18,120 nt of DNA, from contig CAYSHK010000018.1 in the NCBI GenBank assembly GCA_964430935.1, positions 1 through 18,120 of the forward strand, in the 5' to 3' direction. The translations under genes and the position numbers were made by a program. The notes below the pieces were generated by a model. That model was given only the letters and a program-made list of their open reading frames with translations. It ran no database searches and had not been told where the DNA came from. The stretch is from Thermopetrobacter sp964430935 (GTDB taxonomy: Bacteria > Pseudomonadota > Alphaproteobacteria > Rhizobiales > Aestuariivirgaceae). This document shows, piece after piece, positions 9,688-17,509 of this stretch. Positions within the stretch are counted from its first letter, which is position 1. Each line of letters begins with the position of its first letter.

Positions 9688-12327
9688 TCAGGCTGTGCCG
9701 AGCGTTCGCGTCACTATGTCGCCGAGATCGCCGGACAGCCTCCCGCTGGCGGCGATCCGCTCCAGAGCCTCCCGCGCCCGCTCCCTGCGCACGGGTTCGT
9801 AGGTCCGCCAGTTGCGGAAGGTGGTTGCGAGACGGGCCGCCACCTGCGGGTTGAGGCGGTCCAGTTCCAGGATCGTGTCGGCCACCAGTGCGAAGCCCGC
9901 TCCGTCGGCGCGCGCGAAGGCGACCGGGTTTGCGGAGGCGAACATGCCGACGAGGGAGCGCACGCGGTTCGGGTTCTTCAGCGAGAACCAGTCGCTCTCC
10001 ATGAGCGCCCGCACGCGCTCCACGCAGTCCCGGTGCGGCCACGTCGCATGCCAGGCCAGCCACTTGTCCACCATGAGATGGTCGTCGCCGAAACGTCCGA
10101 TGAAGGCGTCCAGCACCTCCTCGCGCAGCGGGGAGGCGGACTGGGAGAGGGCGGAGATGGCCATGGCCCGCTCCGTCATGTTCGTGGCCCTCTCCCACGT
10201 CTCCCGGGCCAGTCGCGCGGCGGCGTCCCTGTCGGCATGCATCAGCAGCGAGAGGGCGGCCGCCCGCGCCGCGCGGCGTCCAGCCTGTTCATGGGAGGGC
10301 GACCAGCTCTCCGTCACGGCCAGCATGTCGAAGGTCTCCCGCAGCAGCGGCTCCAGCGTGCCGGCGATGCGGGCCAGCACGCGGTTGCGCGTATCGTGCA
10401 GGGCCTGCGGATTGACGTCGCTCTCCAGGAACGAGGCCAGCACGTTCACTCCCGGAAGCCGCAGCATCTCGGCCAGGAACGCGGGATCCGTCTCGCGGAG
10501 GTCCCGCACCACGGTCGCCAGGGCGGCGGCATATTCGGACAGGCTCTGCGTGCGTTCGTGCGGTTCGTCCAGCACCAGCCTGCGGGCGACGGTCTGGGCG
10601 GCTTCCCACCGGTTGAAGGGGTCGCGGTCCCGGGCCATGAGGAAGAGCAGTTCCTCCAGCCCCTGTCCCGTCTCCAGACGGATGGGCGCGGAGAAGCCCC
10701 GGTTCGCGGACAGCACGGGGCGCTCCTTCACGCCGGTGAAGACGAAGCTCTGCCGCCGCCCGGTGATTTCCAGCAGCCCGTCGTCCAGCCGCCTTCCGTC
10801 CTCCGTCACCAGTGGCAGCTCCCGCCCGGCTCCGTCCAGCAGGGCGATGCGCAGCGGAATGTGATGGGGCTTCTTGTTTGTCTGCCCCGGCGTGTCCGGA
10901 ATGCTCTGGGTGATGGTGAGGCGCAGGGTTCCCCTCTCCGGATCGTGATCCTGCGAAATGGCGAGATGCGGCGTGCCGGCCTGGGTGTACCAGCGGAAGA
11001 ACTGCGAGAGATCCCGCCCCGAAGCCTCCTCCATGCAGCCGATGAAATCCTCCACCGTCGCGGCGGTGCCGTCGTAACGCGCGAAATAGATGTCCATGGC
11101 GCGCATGAAGGTTTCCTCTCCGAGCAGGGTATGGAGCATGCGCACCACTTCCGCGCCCTTCTCGTAGACGGTGGCGGTGTAGAAGTTGTCGATGGCCGCA
11201 TAGCGGTCCGGCCGCACGGGATGGGCGAGGGGGCCGGCGTCCTCCGGAAACTGCCGGGCGCGCAGATTGCGCACGTCCTCGATGCGCTTCACCGCCCGCG
11301 AGCGCAGATCCGAGGTGAATTCCTGGTCGCGGAAGACGGTCAGCCCCTCCTTCAGGCACAGCTGGAACCAGTCGCGGCAGGTGATGCGGTTGCCGGTCCA
11401 GTTGTGGAAGTACTCGTGCCCGATGATGGCCTCGATGTTCTCGAAATCCTTGTCCGTGGCCGTCTCCGCATCGGCGAGGATGTACTTGTCGTTGAACACG
11501 TTCAGCGACTTGTTCTCCATCGCCCCCATGTTGAAGTCGGGCACGGCGACGATGTTGTACTCGTCGAGATCGTATTCCCGCCCGAAACGCTCCTCGTCCC
11601 AGCGCATGGCGGCCTTCAGGCTCTCCAGCGCCCAGCCGGCGCGCGCCTCCTTGCCCTTCTGCACCCATATGCGCAGCGTCACCTCGCGTCCGCCCATCGT
11701 GGTGAAGGTGCCCTCCCTCACGCCGAGGTCCCCCGCCACCAGGGCGAACAGGTAGGAGGGTTTGCGGAAGGGATCCTCCCAGACCGCATAGTGCCGTCCG
11801 TCGCCGGCCGGGCCCGACCCGACGAGATTGCCGTTGGACAGCAGCACGGGATTTTCCTCCGCGTCCGCCTCCATGCGCACCGTGAACCGCGACAGCACGT
11901 CCGGCCTGTCCGGCCACCAGGTGATGCGGCGGAAGCCCTCCGCCTCGCACTGCGTGCAATAGTTGCCGCCGGTGCGGTACAGGCCGGAGAGCGCCGTGTT
12001 CCCCTCCGGGTCGATGCGCACCCGGGTTTCCAGCACGAACCTGTCCGCCGGCGGCCGGGGCAATACCAGCCTGCGGTCGTCGACGACGTATTCCGAAGGC
12101 GCCGCCTCCCTCCCGTCGATGCGCAGGGAGAGATGTTCCAGCTCCTCCCCGTCCAGTTCCAGGGGCACGATCTCCGGTCCCCCGGCCTCCGGGTTGCGCC
12201 GCATCTCCATGCGGGCCGACACGACGGTTTCCCGGGGGTGCAGATCGAAGTCCAGATGCACGGAATCGACCAGCCAGTCCGGTACGGCATAATCCTCCAG
12301 TCGGACGACCCTCGGGGCGGAAGTCAT
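9688..12327 (-). CDS. pepN: Aminopeptidase N (M1 family zinc metallopeptidase)
   Basis: 879 residues, the normal length of the proteobacterial PepN. It removes N-terminal amino acids from peptides in the cytoplasm, in the last steps of protein turnover; there is no signal peptide. The exopeptidase motif GAMEN is at 268-272. The zinc site is complete: HEYFH with His304, Glu305 and His308, followed by WTGNR, and the third ligand Glu327 in LKEGLTVFRDQEF. These lie 7 residues later than the matching E. coli positions as I remember them. The C-terminal half is the helical PepN-specific domain, ending in ALERIAASGRL-type sequence. The ATG at 12327 directly begins a normal PepN N-terminus. It is divergent from the ABC importer operon, with a 216-base gap. 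Confidence 0.96.
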   Translation of the reverse strand: MTSAPRVVRLEDYAVPDWLVDSVHLDFDLHPRETVVSARMEMRRNPEAGGPEIVPLELDGEELEHLSLRIDGREAAPSEYVVDDRRLVLPRPPADRFVLETRVRIDPEGNTALSGLYRTGGNYCTQCEAEGFRRITWWPDRPDVLSRFTVRMEADAEENPVLLSNGNLVGSGPAGDGRHYAVWEDPFRKPSYLFALVAGDLGVREGTFTTMGGREVTLRIWVQKGKEARAGWALESLKAAMRWDEERFGREYDLDEYNIVAVPDFNMGAMENKSLNVFNDKYILADAETATDKDFENIEAIIGHEYFHNWTGNRITCRDWFQLCLKEGLTVFRDQEFTSDLRSRAVKRIEDVRNLRARQFPEDAGPLAHPVRPDRYAAIDNFYTATVYEKGAEVVRMLHTLLGEETFMRAMDIYFARYDGTAATVEDFIGCMEEASGRDLSQFFRWYTQAGTPHLAISQDHDPERGTLRLTITQSIPDTPGQTNKKPHHIPLRIALLDGAGRELPLVTEDGRRLDDGLLEITGRRQSFVFTGVKERPVLSANRGFSAPIRLETGQGLEELLFLMARDRDPFNRWEAAQTVARRLVLDEPHERTQSLSEYAAALATVVRDLRETDPAFLAEMLRLPGVNVLASFLESDVNPQALHDTRNRVLARIAGTLEPLLRETFDMLAVTESWSPSHEQAGRRAARAAALSLLMHADRDAAARLARETWERATNMTERAMAISALSQSASPLREEVLDAFIGRFGDDHLMVDKWLAWHATWPHRDCVERVRALMESDWFSLKNPNRVRSLVGMFASANPVAFARADGAGFALVADTILELDRLNPQVAARLATTFRNWRTYEPVRRERAREALERIAASGRLSGDLGDIVTRTLGTA

Positions 12328-12542
12328 GGTATGCCTATCCTGGTTGTTGCGGGTTGCGTGCCGCGCGCTTTCTGCCCGGCCCGGGCCGCCATGTCAATCG
12401 CGGGCGGATTCGGGGATGTCGAACCGCGCTCGGGGCGTCCGGTCCCGGAGGAAACGGCGGAGGGACGGTACCGCAATAATCTGTGTAAAAACAAATGAAG
12501 CGCGCTGTCTCCCCCGTTTTCGGGGTGATATGGTCGCATGCC
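12328..12542. other. Divergent promoter region between pepN and the importer operon
   Basis: The region holds the start regions of both transcription units. On the plus strand AATAAT (12475-12480) resembles a -10 box, but I see no matching -35. CCCCG (12512-12516) and CGGGG (12521-12525) form a small hairpin with a TTTT loop, 17 bases before the preferred ATPase start at 12543. No riboswitch class is recognisable to me. Confidence 0.35.
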
Positions 12543-14093
12543 ATGGGAGGACGGGAAGGAAATACGCCGCCGCCACTGCTCGAAGTGCGCGGCATCTCGA
12601 AGCGTTTCGGCGGGATCACGGCCAACGACCGGGTCTCCCTGACCGTCCGCGCAGGGGAGATCCATGCCCTGCTGGGCGAGAACGGCGCCGGCAAGTCCAC
12701 TCTGGTGAAGATCATCTACGGTGCGCTGCAGCCGGATTCCGGCGAGATCCTGCTGGACGGCCATCCGGTCGCCATCGCCTCTCCGGCCCGCGCCCGCGAG
12801 CTGGGCATCGGCATGGTGTTCCAGCATTTCTCGCTGTTCGAGCCCTTCACGGTGGCGGAGAACATCGCCCTGGCCGTGCCCGGAGGCGGCGACATGCGCG
12901 AGCTTTCGCGCCGCATCCGCGACGTCTCCGCGCAGTACGGCCTGCCGCTGGACCCGGACGTGCTCGTGGCCGACCTTTCCGTCGGCGAGCGGCAGCGGGT
13001 GGAGATCGTCCGCTGTCTGCTGGCCGATCCCCGCATCATCATTCTGGACGAGCCGACGTCCGTGCTCACCCCGCAGGAGGCGGCGCGCCTGTTCGTCACC
13101 CTGCGCCGGCTCGCGGAGGAGGGCAGGGCCATCGTCTACATCTCCCACCGGCTGGAGGAGGTGCGGGAGCTGTGCCATACCGCCACGATCCTGCGCCACG
13201 GCCGGGTGGTGGAGACGCTGGATCCGCGGCGGGAGACGGCGGGTTCGCTGGCCCGGCTCATGGTCGGCTCGGACATCCACGACGTCCACGCCGCGCCGCC
13301 GCCGGAAATGCTCGGCCAGCCGCTTCTGCATGTGCGCGACCTCACGCTGCCGGCATCGGGGCCGTTCGGCGTCGCCCTCTACGGCATCAATCTCGACGTG
13401 CGCGCCGGAGAGGTGGTGGCCATCGCGGGCGTCGCCGGAAACGGCCAGCGCGAGCTGTTCCGCGCCCTTTCCGGGGAGCGCCCGGCGCAGAGCCGCGGCG
13501 TCGTCTTCATCTGCGGACGCGACGTGTCCCTCGAGGGGATCAACGCCCGCCGCCGGGCCGGGGCCGCCTTCGCCCCGGAGGAGCGGCTGGGCCACGCCTG
13601 CGTGCCGCTGATGAGCCTGACGGAGAACGTGGTGCTGGCCCGTCATGCCACGGGCGAGGGGCTGGTGCGCCGCGGTTTCATCGACCGCGCGGGAGCGCGC
13701 GCGACGGCGGCCCGGATCATCGAGCGCAACGACGTGCGCGGCGGCAGTCCGGATAAGCCCGCGCAGGCGCTGTCCGGCGGCAATCTCCAGAAGTTCATCA
13801 TGGGCCGGGAGCTGGACCGCAATCCGGCCCTGCTCGTCGTCAACCAGCCGACATGGGGCGTCGACGCGGGTGCCGCCGCCATGATCCGGCAGGAGCTGAT
13901 CGACCTCGCACGGGCGGGTTCCGCAGTGCTGGTGATCTCGCAGGATCTGGACGAGATATTCGAGGTGGCAGACCGCATCGCCGTCATCTCCCGCGGCGAG
14001 CTGTCGGAAGCCCTTCCGGCCTCGGAGCTGGACAGGGAGCGCATCGGTCTGCTCATGGCGGGCGCGCACGAAACCGCGGGAGGCGTGGCATGA
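12543..14093 (+). CDS. ABC importer ATPase with two fused nucleotide-binding domains (BMP/nucleoside type)
   Basis: 516 residues from ATG 12543. An in-frame ATG at 12495 adds 16 residues (MKRAVSPVFGVIWSHA) that look unlike the family, and it has no ribosome site, so I prefer 12543; this is not certain. Domain 1 has Walker A GENGAGKST (45-53, Lys51), signature LSVGERQRVE and Walker B IIILDEPTS. Domain 2 has a degenerate Walker A (GVAGNGQRE, no Lys), signature LSGGNLQKF and a changed Walker B (LLVVNQPTWGVD, with Gln where the catalytic Glu is expected). One active and one degenerate site is normal for the sugar/nucleoside ATPases such as RbsA, YufO and NupB-type proteins. Its stop overlaps the next ATG (ATGA), so translation is coupled to the permease. 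The context with a BMP binding protein points to nucleoside-type uptake rather than sugar. Confidence 0.92.
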   Translation: MGGREGNTPPPLLEVRGISKRFGGITANDRVSLTVRAGEIHALLGENGAGKSTLVKIIYGALQPDSGEILLDGHPVAIASPARARELGIGMVFQHFSLFEPFTVAENIALAVPGGGDMRELSRRIRDVSAQYGLPLDPDVLVADLSVGERQRVEIVRCLLADPRIIILDEPTSVLTPQEAARLFVTLRRLAEEGRAIVYISHRLEEVRELCHTATILRHGRVVETLDPRRETAGSLARLMVGSDIHDVHAAPPPEMLGQPLLHVRDLTLPASGPFGVALYGINLDVRAGEVVAIAGVAGNGQRELFRALSGERPAQSRGVVFICGRDVSLEGINARRRAGAAFAPEERLGHACVPLMSLTENVVLARHATGEGLVRRGFIDRAGARATAARIIERNDVRGGSPDKPAQALSGGNLQKFIMGRELDRNPALLVVNQPTWGVDAGAAAMIRQELIDLARAGSAVLVISQDLDEIFEVADRIAVISRGELSEALPASELDRERIGLLMAGAHETAGGVA

Positions 14094-15166
14094 TCTGGCT
14101 GGAGAAGCGCCCCGCTCCCTCGCGCCTGTGGTCCGTGCTGTCGCCGTTCGCCGCCATCGGCATGGCGCTCGTGGCCGGAGCGGCGATGTTCGCCGTGCTC
14201 GGACACGATCCGGCGGAGGCCCTGTACGTCTATTTCCTGGAGCCGCTCACTTCCGCCTGGTCCATCGAGGAGCTGATCGTCAAGGCCACGCCTCTGGCCA
14301 TCATCGGCGTCGGGCTGGCCATGGCCTACCGCGCCAACGTCTGGAACATCGGCGCGGAAGGCCAGCTCGTCATGGGTGCGGTGGCCGGTTCCGTCATCCC
14401 GGTGCTGTTGCCGGGCTGGAACGATCCGACGGCCCTGCTGGCAATGCTGCTGCTCGGGGCGCTGGGCGGCGCTCTGTGGGGCTGGATACCGGCGTTTCTG
14501 AAAAACCGCTTCAACGCCAACGAGATCCTCACATCCCTGATGCTGGTCTACGTGGCGCAACTGTTCCTCGACTGGCTGGTGCGCGGTCCCTTCCGCGACC
14601 CCGGGGGGTTCAACTTTCCCAAGTCCGTCACCTTCGAGGGCTGGCACGTCATGCCCGCCATCTCCGGGCGGGTGCATCTCGGCACGATCATCGCCCTGCT
14701 GGCGGTCGCCGCCCTGTGGGTGGTGCTGAACCGGATGCGCTACGGTTTCGAGGTGCGCGTCATGGGGTCGGCACCGCGCGCCGGCGCCTTCGCGGGCTTC
14801 TCCGCCGCCCGCGTCACCAGCGCCTCCTTCCTGCTTTCCGGCGCGCTGGCCGGGCTGGCGGGCATCGGGGAGGTTTCCGGCTCCATCGGCCAGCTCCAGC
14901 CCTCCATCTCGCCGGGTTACGGCTTCACCGCCATCATCGCCGCTTTTCTCGGCCGTCTCGGACCGGTCGGCGTTCTGTTCGCCTCGCTGCTGCTGGCGCT
15001 GACCTATCTGGGCGGGGAGTCCGCGCAGCTGGCGTTGAACATCTCAGGAAAGACGGCGCAGGCCTTCCAGGGCATGCTGCTGTTCTTCATCCTGGCCGCG
15101 GATACGCTCGTCAACTACCGCATCCATTTCCGCCGTCCCGGAGCGGGGGAGGGGAGTGCGCCATGA
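14090..15166 (+). CDS. ABC importer permease 1 (BMP/nucleoside type, BPD_transp_2 family)
   Basis: 358 residues and strongly hydrophobic, with roughly eight to ten membrane spans. The start ATG at 14090 overlaps the ATPase stop as ATGA; the reading frame is open further upstream but only as a shadow of the ATPase gene. Family marks are the segment AMAYRANVWNIGAEGQ near residue 80, which is typical of the YufP-like permease of BMP-type importers, and NRFNANEILTSLML in the middle. It should form the transmembrane pore together with permease 2, with the double ATPase on the cytoplasmic side. It ends in a basic tail and overlaps the next gene again by ATGA. The substrate cannot be read from it; the family is mostly linked to purine or other nucleosides. 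Confidence 0.92.
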   Translation: MIWLEKRPAPSRLWSVLSPFAAIGMALVAGAAMFAVLGHDPAEALYVYFLEPLTSAWSIEELIVKATPLAIIGVGLAMAYRANVWNIGAEGQLVMGAVAGSVIPVLLPGWNDPTALLAMLLLGALGGALWGWIPAFLKNRFNANEILTSLMLVYVAQLFLDWLVRGPFRDPGGFNFPKSVTFEGWHVMPAISGRVHLGTIIALLAVAALWVVLNRMRYGFEVRVMGSAPRAGAFAGFSAARVTSASFLLSGALAGLAGIGEVSGSIGQLQPSISPGYGFTAIIAAFLGRLGPVGVLFASLLLALTYLGGESAQLALNISGKTAQAFQGMLLFFILAADTLVNYRIHFRRPGAGEGSAP

Positions 15167-16083
15167 ACGGACTGGAAGCCTTTCTGCTGACGGTGATCAC
15201 CGCCTCCACGCCGCTGCTGCTCGCCGCCATCGGCGAGCTGGTGGTGGAGCGTTCCGGCGTGCTCAATCTCGGCGTGGAGGGAATGATGGTGATGGGCGCG
15301 GTTTCCGCCTTCGCGGCCGCCTACGCCACGGGCAACCCGTGGATCGGAGTGGTTGCGGGCGCCGCCGCGGGGGCGCTGCTGTCGCTGCCCTTCGCCTTTC
15401 TCACCCAGACGCTGGCCACCAACCAGGTGGCCACGGGGCTTGCCCTGACGCTGCTCGGACTCGGCCTGTCCGGACTGCTGGGCGAGAAGTTCGTTGGCCA
15501 GCCCGGCGTGCCGTTGCCGAAGCTGGATGTTCCGGGGCTTTCCGACATTCCCTTCCTCGGCCCGGTGCTGTTCGGGCACGACGTGCTCGTCTATGCCTCC
15601 TTCGCCTTCACCGCCGGCGTGATGTGGTTTCTGTTCCGCACCCGCGCCGGCCTCGTTCTGCGCGCCATCGGCGTCAATCACACGGCGGCCCATGCGCTGG
15701 GCTATCCGGTCGTGCGGGTGCGCTATCTGGCCATTCTCTTCGGCGGGGCGCTCGCGGGGCTATCCGGAGCCTATCTCTCGCTCAGCTATACGCCGCAGTG
15801 GATCGAGAACATGACGTCCGGCCGCGGCTGGATCGCTCTGGCGCTCGTGGTCTTCGCCACCTGGCGTCCGCTGCGGGTGCTGGCGGGAGCCTATCTCTTC
15901 GGGGCGGTGTGGATCCTCGGGCTCTACGTGCAGGCGCTGGGCTTCGGCCTGCCTTCACAACTGCTCACCGCTCTGCCATACATTGTGACGATCGTCGCGC
16001 TGGTCGTCATCTCGCGCAACCGCACGCTGACCCTGACCAATACGCCCGCGAGCATCGGCATCCCCTTCGTGCCGGACAGATAA
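15163..16083 (+). CDS. ABC importer permease 2 (BMP/nucleoside type, BPD_transp_2 family)
   Basis: 306 residues, the usual length for the YufQ-like partner. The start at 15163 overlaps the stop of permease 1 (ATGA). It begins directly with a hydrophobic segment, followed by the family motif GELVVERSGVLNLGVEGMM (about residues 24-42), then TNQVATGLALTLLG and a C-terminal half with RAIGVNHTAAHALGYPV, which corresponds to the cytoplasmic loop that contacts the ATPase. Some eight membrane spans can be seen. Permeases 1 and 2 are related but distinct, so the pore is a heterodimer. Coupled translation through three genes suggests a fixed stoichiometry, while the binding protein behind it has its own ribosome site. 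Confidence 0.93.
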   Translation: MNGLEAFLLTVITASTPLLLAAIGELVVERSGVLNLGVEGMMVMGAVSAFAAAYATGNPWIGVVAGAAAGALLSLPFAFLTQTLATNQVATGLALTLLGLGLSGLLGEKFVGQPGVPLPKLDVPGLSDIPFLGPVLFGHDVLVYASFAFTAGVMWFLFRTRAGLVLRAIGVNHTAAHALGYPVVRVRYLAILFGGALAGLSGAYLSLSYTPQWIENMTSGRGWIALALVVFATWRPLRVLAGAYLFGAVWILGLYVQALGFGLPSQLLTALPYIVTIVALVVISRNRTLTLTNTPASIGIPFVPDR

Positions 16084-16112
16084 CCGTTCTGAAAACAGGG
16101 AGACATGCAGTC

Positions 16113-17180
16113 ATGAAGAAGTGGAAGATACTGGCAGCCGCAGCGGCGCTGGCCCTGGCCTCCGGCGTGGCGCAGGCGGCGGACAAGCTGAAGGTGGGCT
16201 TCGTCTACGTCGGCCCCATCGGCGACCATGGCTGGAGCTACCAGCACGACCAGGGGCGTCTGGCCATCGAGAAGGCCCTCGGCGACAAGGTGAAGACCAG
16301 CTATCTGGAGAAGGTTCCGGAGGGGCCCGACGCCGAGCGCACCCTGGAGCGCCTCGTCCGTTCCGGGCACAAGCTCATCTTCGCCACCTCCTTCGGCTAC
16401 ATGGATACCGTGCTGAAGGTCGCCAGGCGCCATCCGGACGTGAAGTTCGAGCACGCCACGGGCTACAAGCGCGCAAAGAACGTCTCCACCTATTCCTCCC
16501 GTTTCTACGAGGGCCGCTACATCATCGGCAGGATTGCCGGCAAGATGTCGAAGAAGGGCATGGCGGGCTACATCGCCTCGTTCCCCATTCCGGAGGTGGT
16601 GCGCGGTATCAACGCCTTTCTGCTGGGCGCGCAGTCCGTCAATCCCGACTTCAAGATCAAGGTCGTGTGGGTCAACACCTGGTACGATCCCGGCAAGGAG
16701 GCCGACGCCGCCAAGGTGCTGATCTCGCAGGGCGCCGACATCATCACCCAGCACACCGACTCCGCCGCGCCCATGCAGGTGGCCGCGGAGAAGGGCGTCT
16801 ACGCCTTCGGCCAGGCCTCCGACATGATCAAGTTCGGCCCGAAGACCCAGCTGACCGCGATCATCGACAACTGGGGGCCCTATTACGTGAAGCGGGCGAA
16901 GGCCGTTCTGGACGGCACCTGGAAGAGCGAGGACACCTGGGGCGGCCTGAAGACCGGCATGGTCGTCATGGCGCCGTACACCAACATGCCCGACGACGTG
17001 AAGAAGATGGCCGAGGAGACGGAGGCGGCCATCCGCGACGGCAAGCTGCATCCCTTCGCCGGCCCGATCCACGATCAGGAAGGCAAGCTTCGCGTGAAGA
17101 AGGGCGAAGTGCTCTCCGATCAGGAACTGCTCGGCATGAACTGGTACGTGAAGGGCGTGGACGACAAGCTGCCCAAATGA
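16113..17180 (+). CDS. Periplasmic BMP-family substrate-binding protein of the importer
   Basis: 355 residues. An N-terminal signal peptide (MKKWKI, then Ala/Leu-rich, ending AQA just before ADKLKVGF) exports it to the periplasm; there is no lipobox Cys, unlike the lipoproteins of Gram-positive relatives. The mature part starts with KVGFVYVGPIGDHGWSYQHD and contains YKRAKNVSTYSSRFYEGRY, GYIASFPIPEVVRGINAF, WVNTWYDPGKE and FGQASDM, the layout of the BMP/Med family (periplasmic binding protein type 1 fold). It should deliver the ligand to the two permeases. GGGAG (16098-16102) lies 10 bases before the ATG. It is the last gene of the operon and is followed by two hairpins, the second a clear terminator. 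Nucleosides or purine-like compounds are the likely ligands by family, but no catabolic gene in the window supports a specific one. Confidence 0.93.
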   Translation: MKKWKILAAAAALALASGVAQAADKLKVGFVYVGPIGDHGWSYQHDQGRLAIEKALGDKVKTSYLEKVPEGPDAERTLERLVRSGHKLIFATSFGYMDTVLKVARRHPDVKFEHATGYKRAKNVSTYSSRFYEGRYIIGRIAGKMSKKGMAGYIASFPIPEVVRGINAFLLGAQSVNPDFKIKVVWVNTWYDPGKEADAAKVLISQGADIITQHTDSAAPMQVAAEKGVYAFGQASDMIKFGPKTQLTAIIDNWGPYYVKRAKAVLDGTWKSEDTWGGLKTGMVVMAPYTNMPDDVKKMAEETEAAIRDGKLHPFAGPIHDQEGKLRVKKGEVLSDQELLGMNWYVKGVDDKLPK

Positions 17181-17183
17181 TCC

Positions 17184-17201
17184 GGGCGACCCCGGTCGCC
17201 C
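17184..17201 (+). other. Hairpin directly after the binding-protein gene
   Basis: GGGCGAC (17184-17190) pairs with GTCGCCC (17195-17201) around CCCG, 3 bases after the stop codon. No T-run follows. With the terminator 25 bases further on it could shield the 3' end of the mRNA of an abundant binding protein. Confidence 0.45.
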
Positions 17202-17225
17202 CGACGCGACAGCGGAATGGAAAGG

Positions 17226-17255
17226 AACCCGCCGGAACGCTCCGGCGGGTTTTTT
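17226..17255 (+). terminator. Rho-independent terminator of the importer operon
   Basis: AACCCGCCGGA (17226-17236) pairs fully with TCCGGCGGGTT (17241-17251) around an ACGC loop; six T (17250-17255) follow the GC stem. This is the clearest intrinsic terminator in the window, and it separates the importer operon from the repeat-protein gene. Confidence 0.92.
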
Positions 17256-17333
17256 CTGGGCGGCGCGGACATCGCTCCATGATTTCGCGGCGGTATGCAT
17301 TTCATCTTTTCCGCATATGTGAACGATTTTCGC

Positions 17334-17362
17334 TTTCAAATATCTGAATATCCATATATGAT
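17334..17362 (+). promoter_or_regulatory. Possible promoter of the methionine-rich repeat gene
   Basis: A strikingly AT-rich stretch (about 17295-17365) stands out in the GC-rich window. TATGAT at 17357-17362 resembles a -10 box, and TTTCAA at 17334-17339 is a weak -35 at 17-base spacing. Transcription from here would give a leader of about 140 bases. Confidence 0.35.
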
Positions 17363-17366
17363 ACCT

Positions 17367-17424
17367 CCATGGCGTCCGTCCGGGCGCCGGCGCACGTGGT
17401 GTGCGCGGAGGCGGTCCGCCATGG
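17367..17424 (+). other. Potentially folded leader ahead of the repeat gene
   Basis: CCATGGCG (17367-17374) is complementary to CGCCATGG (17417-17424). Nested inside it, GCGCAC (17390-17395) pairs with GTGCGC (17401-17406) around GTGGT. This could make a stem with an inner hairpin in the mRNA leader. I recognise no riboswitch class. The remaining part of the gap (17425-17496) shows only a short near-palindrome around TCCCGTGCGGGA. Confidence 0.3.
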
Positions 17425-17496
17425 GGGCAGGGCGGATCGCCGGGAAATGACAGCTGGCGCTCCGTTCCCGTGCGGGACGAGCTCGATCGACAGATC

Positions 17497-17503
17497 AGGA
17501 GGG
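17497..17503 (+). promoter_or_regulatory. Strong ribosome binding site of the repeat gene
   Basis: AGGAGGG lies 6 bases before the ATG at 17510, the best Shine-Dalgarno match in the window. It fixes the start there rather than at the in-frame ATG 17369, which would add 47 polar residues ahead of the signal peptide. It suggests high expression. Confidence 0.8.
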
Positions 17504-17509
17504 AAGCAC

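Noticed and set aside
9561..9854. 97-codon plus-strand frame starting in the pepN/PAS kinase gap
   Set aside because: Most of it is opposite the pepN C-terminus; the Arg-rich product and lack of a ribosome site mark it as a shadow.
12475..12542. Purine or xanthine riboswitch ahead of the importer operon
   Set aside because: Only a 5-bp hairpin with a TTTT loop is visible; there is no multi-stem junction or conserved core known to me.
17363..17509. S-adenosylmethionine riboswitch ahead of the Met-rich gene
   Set aside because: Attractive because of the Met content, but I recognise no conserved SAM-riboswitch core; the foldable stems are simple inverted repeats.
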